Source: Eopsaltria australis
Taxonomy: Eukaryota > Chordata > Aves > Passeriformes > Petroicidae
NCBI GenBank assembly: GCA_034509425.1
Contig: JAVTVJ010000011.1
Span: 2,232,001 to 2,296,000, forward strand
Reading direction: 5' to 3'
DNA: 64,000 nucleotides
The position numbers and the translations under genes were made by a program. Shown piece after piece: positions 13,019 through 24,525 of this stretch (position 1 is the stretch's first letter; each line of letters starts with the position of its first letter). The notes below the pieces were generated by a model. That model was not told where the DNA came from. It did no database searches and was given only the letters and a program-made list of their open reading frames with translations.

Positions 13019-14444
13019 GTACACTTATCTTTGTTGCAACTTCCATGTGCCTGAACACGATTGGTTGGCTCCATGTTCTCATGCTATTGTTCAAGATGTT
13101 TCTATGGAGAGTGATTTAATTTCACTAGATTTGTGGCTTTCTCCTGCTGTGCCTGTATAATGGCATTGAGGCAGATTGTTGAAAGGGGGAGTCTCAAGCC
13201 AGGTGGAGTTAATTAAGCTGAGTTAGGTACCCCCAGTCCTTCTCACATGCAACAGAGTACAGAAAAAACCTGGCAGCTGATGATATAACAAATGTAAATA
13301 CATTTTTGATGACAGATTATGTCACGTAAAAATAGTGAAACCAACTGAAAACCAAGGCAATGTACTGTCTTCTTAAATTGCAATTCCCACTAAGAAAGAA
13401 GTAATTTATTTGCTGTGAATAAATGAGCAGTCATAGGGCTTGAGAAAAACTCACAAAGTCTTAAAATGAGAGGACTTGACACACATGCGAGTAAAGACAC
13501 AGCACTCCTCTCTTCCCCTCCCCGAAAGGGTTTGTGTTATACTCACGCGTTGTTGATATATTGAATTTGGAAATTCCTCCAACTCCTGACATGCTAAAAA
13601 GTTACTGAAACACATTAGACACAAAAAAAAAAAAGCAGATGAAGCCCTATATATTATTGTTGCTCATTCTGTTGGGGACAGAACGTGAAGTTCAAGATTT
13701 TCCTGAAAGCTACTAAATTTACAAGCTGCAGAAATGTAGACTTGCTTAAACCATATATACAATGATAAACACATGAAACAAAGAAACAACATAGAGAGCA
13801 AGGTACATATAAGGAAATCTCACACTATTTTAAATAGAATCATTGAAGGAAGTTGTTTTCACTTTTGCTTATATATTTTACAAAATTCGCGTAACTCAGT
13901 ACAAGATACACGTGACAGAGTCAGGTGAGAACAAGTAGAAACTTGTAGCTCATCTGTAATAAAAAACAGGGCTAGGAATGGCAAAGAAACTGTGGGTCTG
14001 GAGCTTAATGGGTTGAGAGGGAATGAAAAGATGAAACTGGGAAACAGCTAATGGCCACAGCATGCTTTTCGTCTTGATGAACTAATTTCCCGGTGGAATG
14101 TGTTTTGCTGCAGGAGTATGTTTGGTATGAAAATTAAATGGAAGCATAAGCAGTTTATCTAAGGTATTTTATCTAATCTCTGCGTATATTTTAAATCCAT
14201 CAGAACAGAATCTCAGCACTAACAGTCTTTTTTAACAGAGCAGCCAGAGGGCTGAAATTAACCACTCTGCTTACGTCATCTGAACATAGCATGTTTCTCC
14301 CTTGTATACTATTGGGTCACTCAGAGGTGACTGCATGTATGGAAATGAAAAGAGATGGATCTTCACTTTCATATGTAAGGTGCTATGGTCCAGAACTTAT
14401 TCTAATTTTCGATGAAAAGAAATTTTCTGTCTGTAAAGCAGACA

Positions 14445-14530
14445 AAGGCAGTTGCCAAGATCTTAACCCTGGTCTCCGTCTGTCACAGTTACTAAGACTA
14501 CAGCTGCCACACTGGGGCAGAGTGAGCAGC
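14445..14530 (-). repeat. Possible tRNA-headed SINE (MIR-like) relic
   Basis: On the minus strand the sequence contains GAGACCAGGGTTAAGATCTT followed by GGCAACTGCC. This aligns loosely with the tRNA-derived head of amniote SINEs such as MIR (box B region, then TGGCTCTGCC). An A-box-like TAGTCTTAGTAA lies about 35 bases upstream on that strand. The match is imperfect and made by eye. An unrelated old repeat is equally possible. Confidence 0.33.
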
Positions 14531-16229
14531 AGGTATGAAGGAGTCATGGCCTAGTCCTTTCAACAGTTTGAAGAATAGGGCCAGCATTTGGCCTTGGAGT
14601 GGATTTGATGCCACCCAGGTAGAGAGAACAACAGAGAGATCATCAGAATGACGTGCTCTTTTTGTGCTGCTGAACTTAGGACATGCACTGAATAAGATGA
14701 TTGCAGCCAAGTGTTTCTCACATTTCTGATTCCTTCTTAAGGGGAAAGAAAAGAGATAAAATACAACATTATATTTCCTGGGTAATTGATTAGATAATGT
14801 ATTTCAGAGTGATGTGGCAATGGCACATAGCAAGGTATTAAATGTAGCTGTAGTTCAAGTTGTGGTTCTGGGCTTTCAACTTTCTAGGAGTTCTTATGAT
14901 AAATACGAGGAGAGGAATCCTGTAGCCGCTGAGCCTCCTGTATCTGTTGTAACACTAAAAGATTTCTTCAGTTCCCTCTATTCTTTATATTAATAATGAA
15001 TTTGTCAAAGTTAATAGAAGAAAAATTATTTGGATCTGAGATTAAGGCTAGATTTTACTTACTGTGAAGTTAGAGAAATGCTAAAAAGCACTACAAAAAT
15101 AAAATAATTTCAGCGCAAATTTGGAGGTAAAAAGGAAAATAAGGATATGAAGGTCAAAGAATGTCTTTCTAAGAGCAATTTTTCAAAGTTCAATTGTTAC
15201 ATTCATTTTACAACATACCATCTAGCATCCACAATAATTTGTCTGACCAGAATAATTGAATTTATTCTTCTAGAACTAGAGCTTCAATCCCCACCCCAGC
15301 TATTTTTAAATTTAAAATTAGTTTTTTACACATAACCTATTCTTGTTTTACATAATTCCTGGTATTCTTCTGAATCTCTTGAAAGACTAGGATTGCCCAT
15401 GAATGCACCAAGTACATTAACATATTATTCAGTATTTCTGACACCTTCATTCCTAACTCAGAAAGAACTCATGAGTGAAGAAGACGACTTTATGTACCTT
15501 CATCAGTTCTGCAAGTTAGAAGTTTAATTTTCTAGGAACTATAGTAGCTTTTGGAACTTCTCTGTGTTAATTTTCAGTCTCTCCAATAAACAACTCTCAG
15601 GTGTAAACACTGTCTCTGTACCAAACTGCCATACACACAATTGTTTTCACACAGAAACAAGGTCATTTTTTGTATATATGGTTCACACAACTTCTACTCT
15701 GTCCTTCAGTTATGGGTTCAACATTAAGAGAACCTTCCAGTTTCTGAAAAAATAATTTTTCAAAATACTTTGTCTTCATAATCACACTGCCTGTCAAAGT
15801 AGCCAGCTTGTAAAACTACAGGTTGTTCTGCTAGTGCGTGAAAATTTACTACCCTGAAGTCAATGACAAACACTTAGAGAGATAGTATTTCACTCATGAT
15901 ATTTCACAAAAATATATTATGACTCTAAAAGAAGTCGTGATATTTCATAATTGAATTGTGATTACAGATGAGAAGCAATGAGAAGAGACAGTGAAAATGC
16001 CATTTATGTTTACAATAAGGTAAAAAACTGCGTTAGATGAAAAATTTAAAAGGAAAGCAAATAAATTATTTCATTTTTTAGAGACTAAGATATAATATTT
16101 AAAGGACCACATAATTGATCTTTTCTTTCTTTTATTTATCTCTTTTTTTCTCTACAACTTATAAAAAAAATATATTATTCTTAGGTGTCTTCAGTACTTT
16201 TCTCAGCTACCATTCTTTAAAATTCTATT

Positions 16230-16731
16230 AAAGGAAGAAAAGAAAAAAAAGAAAAAAAAAGAAAAAAATGAAAAAAAAAAAAGAAAACAAAGAAAAAAGA
16301 AAAAGAAAAGAAAAAGGAAAAAAGGGGAAGGGGAAGGGGAAGGGAAGGGGAAGGGGGAGGGGAGGGGAGGGAGGAGGGGAGGGGGAAAGGGGAAGGGGAA
16401 GGGAAGGGAAGGGAAGGGAAGGGAAGGGAAGGGAAGGGAAGGGAAGGGAAGGGAAGGGGAAGGGAAGGGAAGGAAGGGAAGGAAGGAAGGGAAGGGGGAA
16501 GGGCGAAGGGAAGGAAGCAGCGGAAGGGAAGGGAAAGAGAAGAGAAAGAAAAAAGAAAAGAAAAGAAAAGAAAAGAAAAGAAAAGAAAAGAAAAGAAAAG
16601 AAAAGAAAAGAAAAGAAAAGAAAAGAGAAAAGAAAAGAAAAGAAAAGAAAAGAAAAGAAAAGAAAAGAAAAGAAAAGAAAAGAAAAGAAAAGAAAAGAAA
16701 AGAAAAAAAAGAAAAGAAAAGAAGAGAAAAA
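16230..16731 (+). repeat. 502-bp purine tract of GGGAA and AAAAG pentamers
   Basis: The plus strand is purine apart from five bases: T at 16269 and C at 16288, 16504, 16518 and 16521. Three zones can be seen: A-rich irregular sequence (16230-16324), G-rich sequence dominated by GGGAA or GGGGAA units (about 16325-16530), and a nearly pure AAAAG array (about 16545-16710). The G-rich zone has many runs of three to five G with two-base spacers, a pattern expected for G-quadruplexes. The long polypurine strand with mirror symmetry suits intramolecular triplex (H-DNA). Long Lys/Arg/Glu/Gly or Phe/Ser/Leu/Pro frames across it are artefacts. Confidence 0.97.
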
Positions 16732-16959
16732 TTGCCTTGTCAAAAAACAAACTCTAGTTTTGGACATGGGAAAAAAACAGCAAAATACAATTCATTTTTA
16801 GCAAATCCCAAGCTATAAGAAAATCGCTTTGTACCGCAGTATTTTTTTTTCTACATCATTTGGTGAAGAACACCCTAAAATGTGAGTACATATCAGACTT
16901 ATGAGACCTGCCCAGTGTTTTTCTGCTAAAATTGTTTTAATGTTATTAAAAGCAATTCT

Positions 16960-17062
16960 AATAAAATTATGCAAAAAAAACAAAAACAAAACAAAAAAAA
17001 AAGCCAAACAAATAACAAAAAAACCTCAGCGCTTTCTAGTTCTTGATTTTTTTTTTTTTTTT
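16960..17062 (+). repeat. A-rich run followed by poly(T)
   Basis: AATAAA (16960-16965) is followed by an A-rich run (16973-17002, interrupted by C) and, further on, 16 T (17047-17062). The arrangement looks like a retrocopy 3' end, but the upstream 150 bases match no transcript I recognise. Avian CR1 does not normally use poly(A) tails. Simple low-complexity DNA is the safer call. Confidence 0.55.
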
Positions 17063-18945
17063 GTAAAGGAAATTGTGTTACTATGACCAGTCTTCCATCT
17101 CGAATGATTAGGCATGGTTTGGAAAGCTATTACAAAGGATAAAAGCAGGAGGAAAAAATATAGTTGGAACATAGCATACCGTAAAAAGCTGAATATATAG
17201 CACATTAGAAAAAAATTGAAGGAATGAAAGAAAATATGTGCGTCCCTTGAAGAGGCTTGAAAAACTGTCAGCTTTTAGCAGTAAGCCAATATTTCCATTT
17301 GTGGGCTCAAGGGACTGTTAAATAACCAGCAATTATTTCAGGCAGAATTAGATGTAAATGGCAGCATTCAAAAACCTATGAAGAGATACTGTTAAAACTG
17401 TTTTAGTACCTTTTAGAATATTGTGGCTGTGCAGTCCTACATATCACCAAGAAGATTTAATCCCTGGAGAAAGATCAAATAATAATGGAATATTCATCAG
17501 AGGGACAAAATGATGAAGCCAAACAAAGTGTGTTTCAGAATGACACATACAATAGTAAATGATGTATTAATTCCCTCCAATGAGTTGAAACCAACAAATA
17601 AATAAGACTCAAAACTTATTTCCTGCTTAAAATCGAATGTGAGGTGAACGTTTAAATTGCATTTTTAGAGGCTTGTTTTTAAAGTTAAATTATGAGTTCA
17701 GAGTGTGGGGGTGAAAGCAGTGATAATCCTAGTACAGTAACTCCCTGCTTGTATAAAAAATGAAAACATGAAGTGCACTACTAATTTTTTTTATAGGTCA
17801 TATAAAAAAATGTAAAATCAGTAGTGAGAAGCAGATATGAGTTTTTGAAAATTTCAAAATATATTTTTGATAGTATGTTAAAAAGCTGAAAGTCTTGTAA
17901 TTTTGAGGACTTGAAGCAATATATACAGTCTAGATAGTCAATGGTCTTCTGATCTATTGACAGATGCAGTAAAGATTCATATAGGTGGAAGTAATTCTGA
18001 AAGCCTTGTCATAGTTTATGTATATAATTTGTTATTCATTTTTTCCTTAATTCCTATATTTTAAAAATAATAATAATAGTGAGTCTTCATTTGGGAATAG
18101 AAAAGGGAGAAGTTTGTTGATCAGCTAAGTGAGCAAGTAACTAATATCTGGAAGTCAATAAAAAATGAATGTTTATGCACAATTAAGTATTTTACTTGTA
18201 TTATGAGTGTTGCAAAACAGGAAAGACATTTACAGAAAGAAAAATTTTCTGATAAATAAAACCGTGTGGTTAAAAAAAAGGTAGGATTTAACACCTTGGC
18301 AAATAATGGTAGTAGATATATGTAAATAGAAGCAGTAAATAGCTGCACAAAGAGTAGCCACCTGTATCCCAAATATACACAACAGAATTAGCTTCCCAGC
18401 TTATCTGATGTGAATAAAGTATCCATTTGCAAACCTGGTTTAGGCATGAACAAACGTATCTTAAAGGTTGCCAATGTTTAAATTAACTCTTTGGGAAAAG
18501 GAATATATTTCCTTTGAGCATGTACAATGCCAAGGTAAATGGCACCCTAATCCCTAATGAAGGCTTATCTGCACTGCCAGAACACAAACTGAGAGAGAAG
18601 GAATAAAAAAGCCCCCAATGCAGAGCATAAAACTTCTTTACTCTGTATTGTCTGTGTTCACAGCTGCAAACCTTGCAGTGAGTAGGAGCAGCTCTCCAGA
18701 CCCCATAATATACAACACTGCCAAGTGAAAATTATTTCAATAGAAATCTATTCTCCTCATCAAGCATGTCCTTGCTCACATCCTTTTCCTTACTGTGCAA
18801 ACAACAGTGAGAGTCTGTGCTCATGTAACCCCAAAAATTGCGTCGATTTAAACTTGATGCCTTCATTCCCTTGTTGATTTGCAATCCTTAATCCCCAAGC
18901 ACTGAAGACCTCTGAGAATGTATAAATAAATCTGTTAATTATTAT

Positions 18946-18987
18946 GTGTTAAAATTAATTTAAATTATTTTAAAATTAATTTAACAC
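18946..18987. repeat. AT-rich combined direct and inverted repeat
   Basis: TTAAAATTAATTTAA occurs at 18949-18963 and again exactly at 18970-18984. Because the unit is itself nearly palindromic, the whole block, bounded by GTGTT and AACAC, is also an imperfect inverted repeat with one inserted T. A cruciform or a duplicated homeodomain-type TTAATT cluster are both possible; neither is shown. Confidence 0.75.
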
Positions 18988-19783
18988 TTAGTATTAGACA
19001 CTGACATTTCTGTCCCAAGTGGTCTTATCAACACCCTAGTGCTGCAATTTCCTATTTACTTAAAACTGACTGAATTGTTATGCAGGTTATCACTTCAGAT
19101 TTTTTAAGGATGCAAGGAAGTTTCTCATTTTGTGGAGATTGGAGAGAAAAAGAACTCCACAAACCCAACAACAACAGATAAACAACACTTGTGAAAATGT
19201 CAATAGTTGCCATATCTCACAATGAGTGCTGTCTAAATGCTCTAAATAGTATTGAAGCTTTACAATTTCACCAGCAAAGGTTTATTTCTTGAATTTCACC
19301 CCATCTTTCCTAATCTTTTAACAATGTAAGGTTTCTGCCATTTTCATTTAAAATAACAGAGATAATGGAATGCTGATTTTCTCAGTAAAAGGCAGTAAAG
19401 ATAACCCCTAAACAGAGATTTAGATGTCTAAATGCAAAGATTAGTTCCTTCCTTCTTGTTTAAACTAGATATCTCTATTTTCTCTATACAATAAGGGGCT
19501 TTTTTCAGAAATTTCTAGAATCATCTAGTTCGCAACTTCTAGTATACCCAGTTTTAATTATGTCAAACCATTTCTTAGAGTTTATAGCAGTTTGTTCCAC
19601 TTTTGTATATCTCAGTATTTTGGTATAGACTTCTCCAGACATGATTCAAGGCACTTGATATCTCACTCTAAATTGTTCTCAAGAGAGAGACACTTCTGTA
19701 ATTTATATTGAGAGCCTAAAAGACAACCTTCCTGAAGATGCACTCACAATTAGGCTCTGTAAACCCTCCACCTTTGTCCATCA

Positions 19784-19814
19784 GGAGGGGGAGAGAGAGA
19801 GGGAGGGAGGAAGG
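19784..19814. repeat. GA-rich low-complexity tract
   Basis: A short purine run of GGAGGGGG, GAGAGAGA and GGGAGGGAGGAAGG. It is much shorter than the tract at 16.2 kb and unrelated in unit. Confidence 0.7.
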
Positions 19815-22160
19815 ACACATAAATATTTTTTCTTTGAGATATACTAAGACCTCAAATAGAGAAACTTAAAAAAAAGAAAAGCAGGCAAGGAGTGAAGAAC
19901 TACATCACAAATTCTAATTACCTGCAGGATATACCCACTTGAATATAAATTCTTTACTGTCACAAAATGATAGATAATGGGACATATGCCACAGATTTCA
20001 TTTATAGAGAACCAAAGGATGGAGAAGGTGGGGAAGAAGGGAGACAGAAAATATAATAAAATATAAACCATAATAAGGTAACATTATCTCTGGAATTTTG
20101 GATTAGTTTGACATTGTTAAATTGTTATAGACTATAAATGAAGAAATATATTCAGTAAAAAAATTAGTTTGAAGGATTAATGTAGTAATTTTGAGCATAA
20201 TATATTACTGAGGTAAACATAAACAGTTTACTCTGGGACTAGATTTTAAAATTTATCATTTTATGCCCATGATATCCATTTCAGTTGACTTGGTGATTTA
20301 TGATGATATAATAATACATAATAATAGTGTTTGGGGTAGGAAGTTTTTTAGAGACTTTCTATGAAATCTTACATATTATAGTTCATAATGATAGTATGTG
20401 TAAGTTCAGGTGATTTATTGAGCATATCTGTATCAGAGACAGCATTCCCAGACATTTCAGAGATCATGATTTTAAAGAAATATTGTTGTCACAAAGAAAA
20501 TTGCAAATGTTAGGCACTGTTATCTTTTTTAATTGCTTTAGGGTTGGAAAACTTATTAACTTAAAAGAAACATTTTGTCTTGAAAGGACAAGAAGTTTGT
20601 GGTGCTCACCCATTTATAATTAAGGTAAGCAGTGAGCACTAAAATTTTCACTGAGATTTGAAGCGTGGCTTTTGTGTTTTCTTCTCTGTATCTCAGTGGC
20701 TGCTTTCTCCCCCTACATTTAATTGGGTGATGTTCTTGCTGGTGTAGGGCTGGCTAGTCAGTGGCTGAGACTGTCTCACAGACTCTCACTCTTTACTTCT
20801 TATATATAACAAAACTATCTCAAAAGACTGGAGTCTCTCAGACTATCTGACAGTCTAACACAGCCTGCTAACTCACTATTTCAAATTTTGTTACTTACAC
20901 TTATGAGTGATAACAAAGTAAATGAAAAGGGGTTTGCTACATAATGCTGAAAGATAAGATGCCTTTCCCTTTTTAATTTTTTTATTTTTTATTTAATCCT
21001 TCTTTAATTTGTATCAGTCAGCACTGGAGATGCATGACAAGTGTATCAAGACCAAGCATTTGGACAATAAGAGAGGGGTGGCATATGCTATGTCAATTTA
21101 GGCCATCAAATATCATATTGTACTGTCAGTCATTTCTGAAAAATCTGTTGAGAATATATATCTGTTTTGTGTTCTTTTTTCTAATCTGAAATACAGATTG
21201 GAAAATATAAGTATTATCTACAGAAATAGGAAAAAATTCAGTTGTAAACCAAAATGGTCAAGGAATATTAAGAAGCAATGAATTTTCACAGTTTAATAGA
21301 CAAAATATGAAAAAAGAAAAATTTTTATTTTGGGAAATATGGAAAGATTCGAATTTAGTTTATGGGAAGACAACTTCAAGGCTATGTTTGGAGTTCAAAA
21401 TACTATTTTTATGCTAATTATTATGACATGCCAGAAAAGTGAAATCTCTCATCTCAATACAAAAAAATGGAAAATTGGAGTATCAACCTGAGTGTCTGAG
21501 CATTACATAGTATATATCCAAATGGGATTTCACAGATTAAAGTTATGCTCAGGGCAAAGAATGGATTTAATGTAGAAAACAATCTTCATTTATAGCTATT
21601 TTCAATAGCAAAAAAGTAGCTTTTCCAACATCATTGTTCAAGAAACTCTTAGAAATTATTTAAGAAACCAGAAACATCCTTGAGATAAAAGGCTGTTTGA
21701 TCAATGCTATAGATGCATATCCTGGAGGACACTATTGACCAACGCCTGTTGTTCATGTTTGCGTTTCATGAAAAACGTCAGCACACAAGTAGAAAACACT
21801 TATTACAAAGGTACTAACACTGCTCACTAAACCACAGGGAATTTTTACTGGCCTAATGAATGTATTTGAACTCCTGTTTAAGGGAAAGGTACTTCCTTGA
21901 TGAGAACTGAGCAGAGGCTTTCTGAAGGAAAATTCTGTTCTATGCTGTCACATGATTTGAAGACAAATGTAAGGACAAACTTGCTTCTTTAGAAAATCAA
22001 GCCAAGTCAAACCAAGCCAAAGCCCCATTTAATTTAAATAGTGTTTCTCTGACAACTATACATAATTATCACCTTACTACGTCTCAATGTGTGTCTAATA
22101 TGAATGTAAAACCCAAGAATATAAATGTGTTATGACAGGAAAAATATGTTAGCATATACA

Positions 22161-23040
22161 CAGAACCACAGAATAGTTGGGGTTAGAAGGGATCTCTGGA
22201 GATGATCTAGTCCAATCCCTCTTCTAAAGTACGCCTCCAGCACTTGTGCCCAGGCAGGTTTTGAATATTTTCAGAGAAGAAGACTCCAAGCCTTTCAAGG
22301 TAGCCTATTTCAGCACTCTAACTTCCAAAGTAAAGAAGCCTTTCCTCATATTCACATTGAACATCCCAATCACAGTTTGTGCCTGTTCCCCTTGTCCCAT
22401 CACTGGAAACCCCTGGAAAGATGGACACCACTGGGCACATCCTCTTGACACCCATCCTTAAGATATTTCTAAACATTGATAAGATCCTCTCTACAGGCTA
22501 AACAGTTTCAGTTCTCTCAGCTTTTCTCATAAGAGAGTTGCTTCTGTCCCCTAATCATTTCTGTAGTCCTTCACTAAAGCCCTTCCAGTAGTTCCTTCTT
22601 TTCCTACAATTGAGGAATCCAGAGCTGCACACAGCACTCCAGATGTGACCTCACCAGGGAGGAGCAGAGGGACAGGATCACCCCCCTCAACCTCCTGGCA
22701 ACTCTATTCCTAATGCACCCCAGGATACCATTGGCATTTTTAGCCATAAGGGCACTGCTGGCTCATGAACAGCTTGTTGTCTGCTCGGACACCCACGTCC
22801 TTCTCCAAAGAGCTGCTTCACAGCAGGTCAGCCCCCCCACCTGTATTGATTATTCCTTTCCAGGTGCAGAACCCTGCACTTTGTTCCTCTCTGCCCAGCT
22901 CTCCAGGCTGTTCTTTTCTCACTGACTGGTAGCACAAACTCTGGGGTATCAACCACTCTTTCCAGTCAGCAAACCTGCTGAGAGTGCAGCGTGTCCCTTC
23001 ATGTATGTTGTTGATGAATAGGATACCTGAAATATTAGCA
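22161..23040 (-). mobile_element. CR1 LINE, 5'-truncated, with dead RT remnant
   Basis: On the minus strand the 3' end lies at the left (ACAGAATAGTTGG...). It runs through the CR1 3' UTR and the C-terminal half of ORF2 up to the RT active-site region near 23.0 kb. The translated minus strand gives a LFINNIHEG stretch and then FADW, where active CR1 reverse transcriptase has FADD, so the second catalytic aspartate is lost. Stops interrupt the frame. On the plus strand its composition (TTCTCTGCCCAGCTCTCCAG and similar) is the antisense of the RT C-terminal region. It probably belongs to a different CR1 subfamily from the copy at 46 kb, since the 3' UTRs differ. Confidence 0.93.
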
Positions 23041-24503
23041 AAGGTCTTTGCCATAGTAAAAAATGCATCTTTATATGGAATTGTTTTCAGATTTATGATT
23101 GATCTGGAAATATGCAATGAATGATCTGCCAAAACAATGGATTTTTAAACTCAGTTACAAAGGTCTATTGTTTTGTAGTAATGAGCAGAAAAAGACGGAC
23201 CACCCATAAAAGGCTGAAAGTGTCAGAGACCATGGATTGTACTCCATAAGACGATTAGCAATGACATGCTTATGCAATATGAAGTAAACTGAAAGTATTA
23301 AAATAAAAAAAATGTTTGTGTGTGCATGTACAAATATGTAATATAAATATATATTATGTTTCAAACCCTACTATGGGGCTTCCCTGGCAGAAGCATGACC
23401 AAATTCAAGTGTTTCATTACATGAAAAAAAAAAAAAAGAAAAATGCAGGTCAGAAGCCTCGAATTTTATATTAAACTTTTTGGTTTTCAGTGAGAAATTT
23501 GTCCCATTCACAATATGAATCCAAAGGCTAACATGGCATTTGTATTAAAGAGAGAAAATAAAATTCTGTGTTGTTGGATCACTCAGGGACCAGTAACTCA
23601 TTCTTAAAATGTTAGAGTAAGAATTTTTGATCTTTTTGTCAGAAGAGGGGATCGTTAGATAAAGTGCTTTCCACTTTGGTACAGCACAGAGTCTCTCTTC
23701 TGCAATGTCTCAATCAGAGGTTCCGCTGGGTTGTGTAGTATGTTTTAAGTTGATTTGGTCCATCAAGCTACCATTTTTAATCAGCCAACTCAGCTAACAG
23801 TCACCAGTTATCTCCCTGAGCTGCACCTGTAGGCAAAGTCTGACCCTGTTAAAGCTCCTGCAAGTCATGCCATGTCCCAGTGCTCACTTGTACATGCAAT
23901 GCCACATGACAGAGCCATTGCCTAGTGCTGGGATTTGTGGCACCAGCAGTTCCTGGCGTGTTAGCCTTGCTCCCATTATCTGGATCTTACTCTGTGCCTC
24001 ACAATGTCACTCAGTACTCACAAACATATTGCATACATCTTCAACAAGCTGCACCACATGCCTTTCTTTACTCCTGTTATCTGTGCAATCCTTCCACTGC
24101 AGCTCATGGTGGTCATCATTCCTCTGTGGTCTGGTAAATGGCAGCAGATTGGCCAACCATGCTTGTTACTGTGTTTAAGGGTTAGAAAAAATGCAGGAGA
24201 ACCTTAGAGAATGTTAAAGCAGCTCTTGCTGTGCCATACATTATTGGGAAAACTATAAGCATAATCTTAAATTTTCTTATTACAAATTTTGCCCTTCATG
24301 CCCCTGTGGTGGAAGTTACTGCTGAAGTTTAATGTTCCTAAACACCTCACGAACTTTTAGAAAACTGGACAAAACCTTTTGCATTACAAGTTTCTTCCTT
24401 TTAAACAGAAATGAAATCCTAGCAGTAAATGCATGGAACACTTTTTTTCCCATTTTTTCTCTCCATTTGTGTCCCTCTAGTTCCATCAGAAAACAATATA
24501 GCA

Positions 24504-24525
24504 CAATCCAGAAAAATCTGGATTG
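24504..24525. repeat. Perfect hairpin, 9-bp stem, AAAA loop
   Basis: CAATCCAGA (24504-24512) and TCTGGATTG (24517-24525) are perfect reverse complements with a four-base loop. A stem this short can arise by chance in a window this size. Confidence 0.7.

Larger units (their letters stand above)
10128..16229. other. AT-rich non-coding stretch with minor repeats
   Basis: No recognisable host gene. It contains a TA run near 11267-11279, a palindromic relic (12143-12280), a T/GT-rich tract (12321-12364), a GCT repeat (12998-13018) and a possible SINE relic (14445-14530). All open frames are short and unrecognised. Confidence 0.65.
17063..22160. other. AT-rich non-coding stretch
   Basis: No gene or recognisable mobile element. 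It holds an AT-only inverted and direct repeat (18946-18987) and a GA-rich patch (19784-19814). Open frames are under 85 codons and unrecognised. Confidence 0.65.

Noticed and set aside
16217..16801. Open frames of 177-179 codons on both strands
   Set aside because: They lie wholly within the purine pentamer tract and are low-complexity translations (Lys/Glu/Arg/Gly or Phe/Ser/Leu/Pro).
16960..17002. AATAAA plus A-run as a processed pseudogene end
   Set aside because: No recognisable transcript upstream and no flanking target duplication seen; low-complexity DNA explains it.
23867..24207. Overlapping plus-strand frames of 67-103 codons
   Set aside because: Three different frames are open over the same stretch, which shows lack of stops from local composition rather than coding selection.
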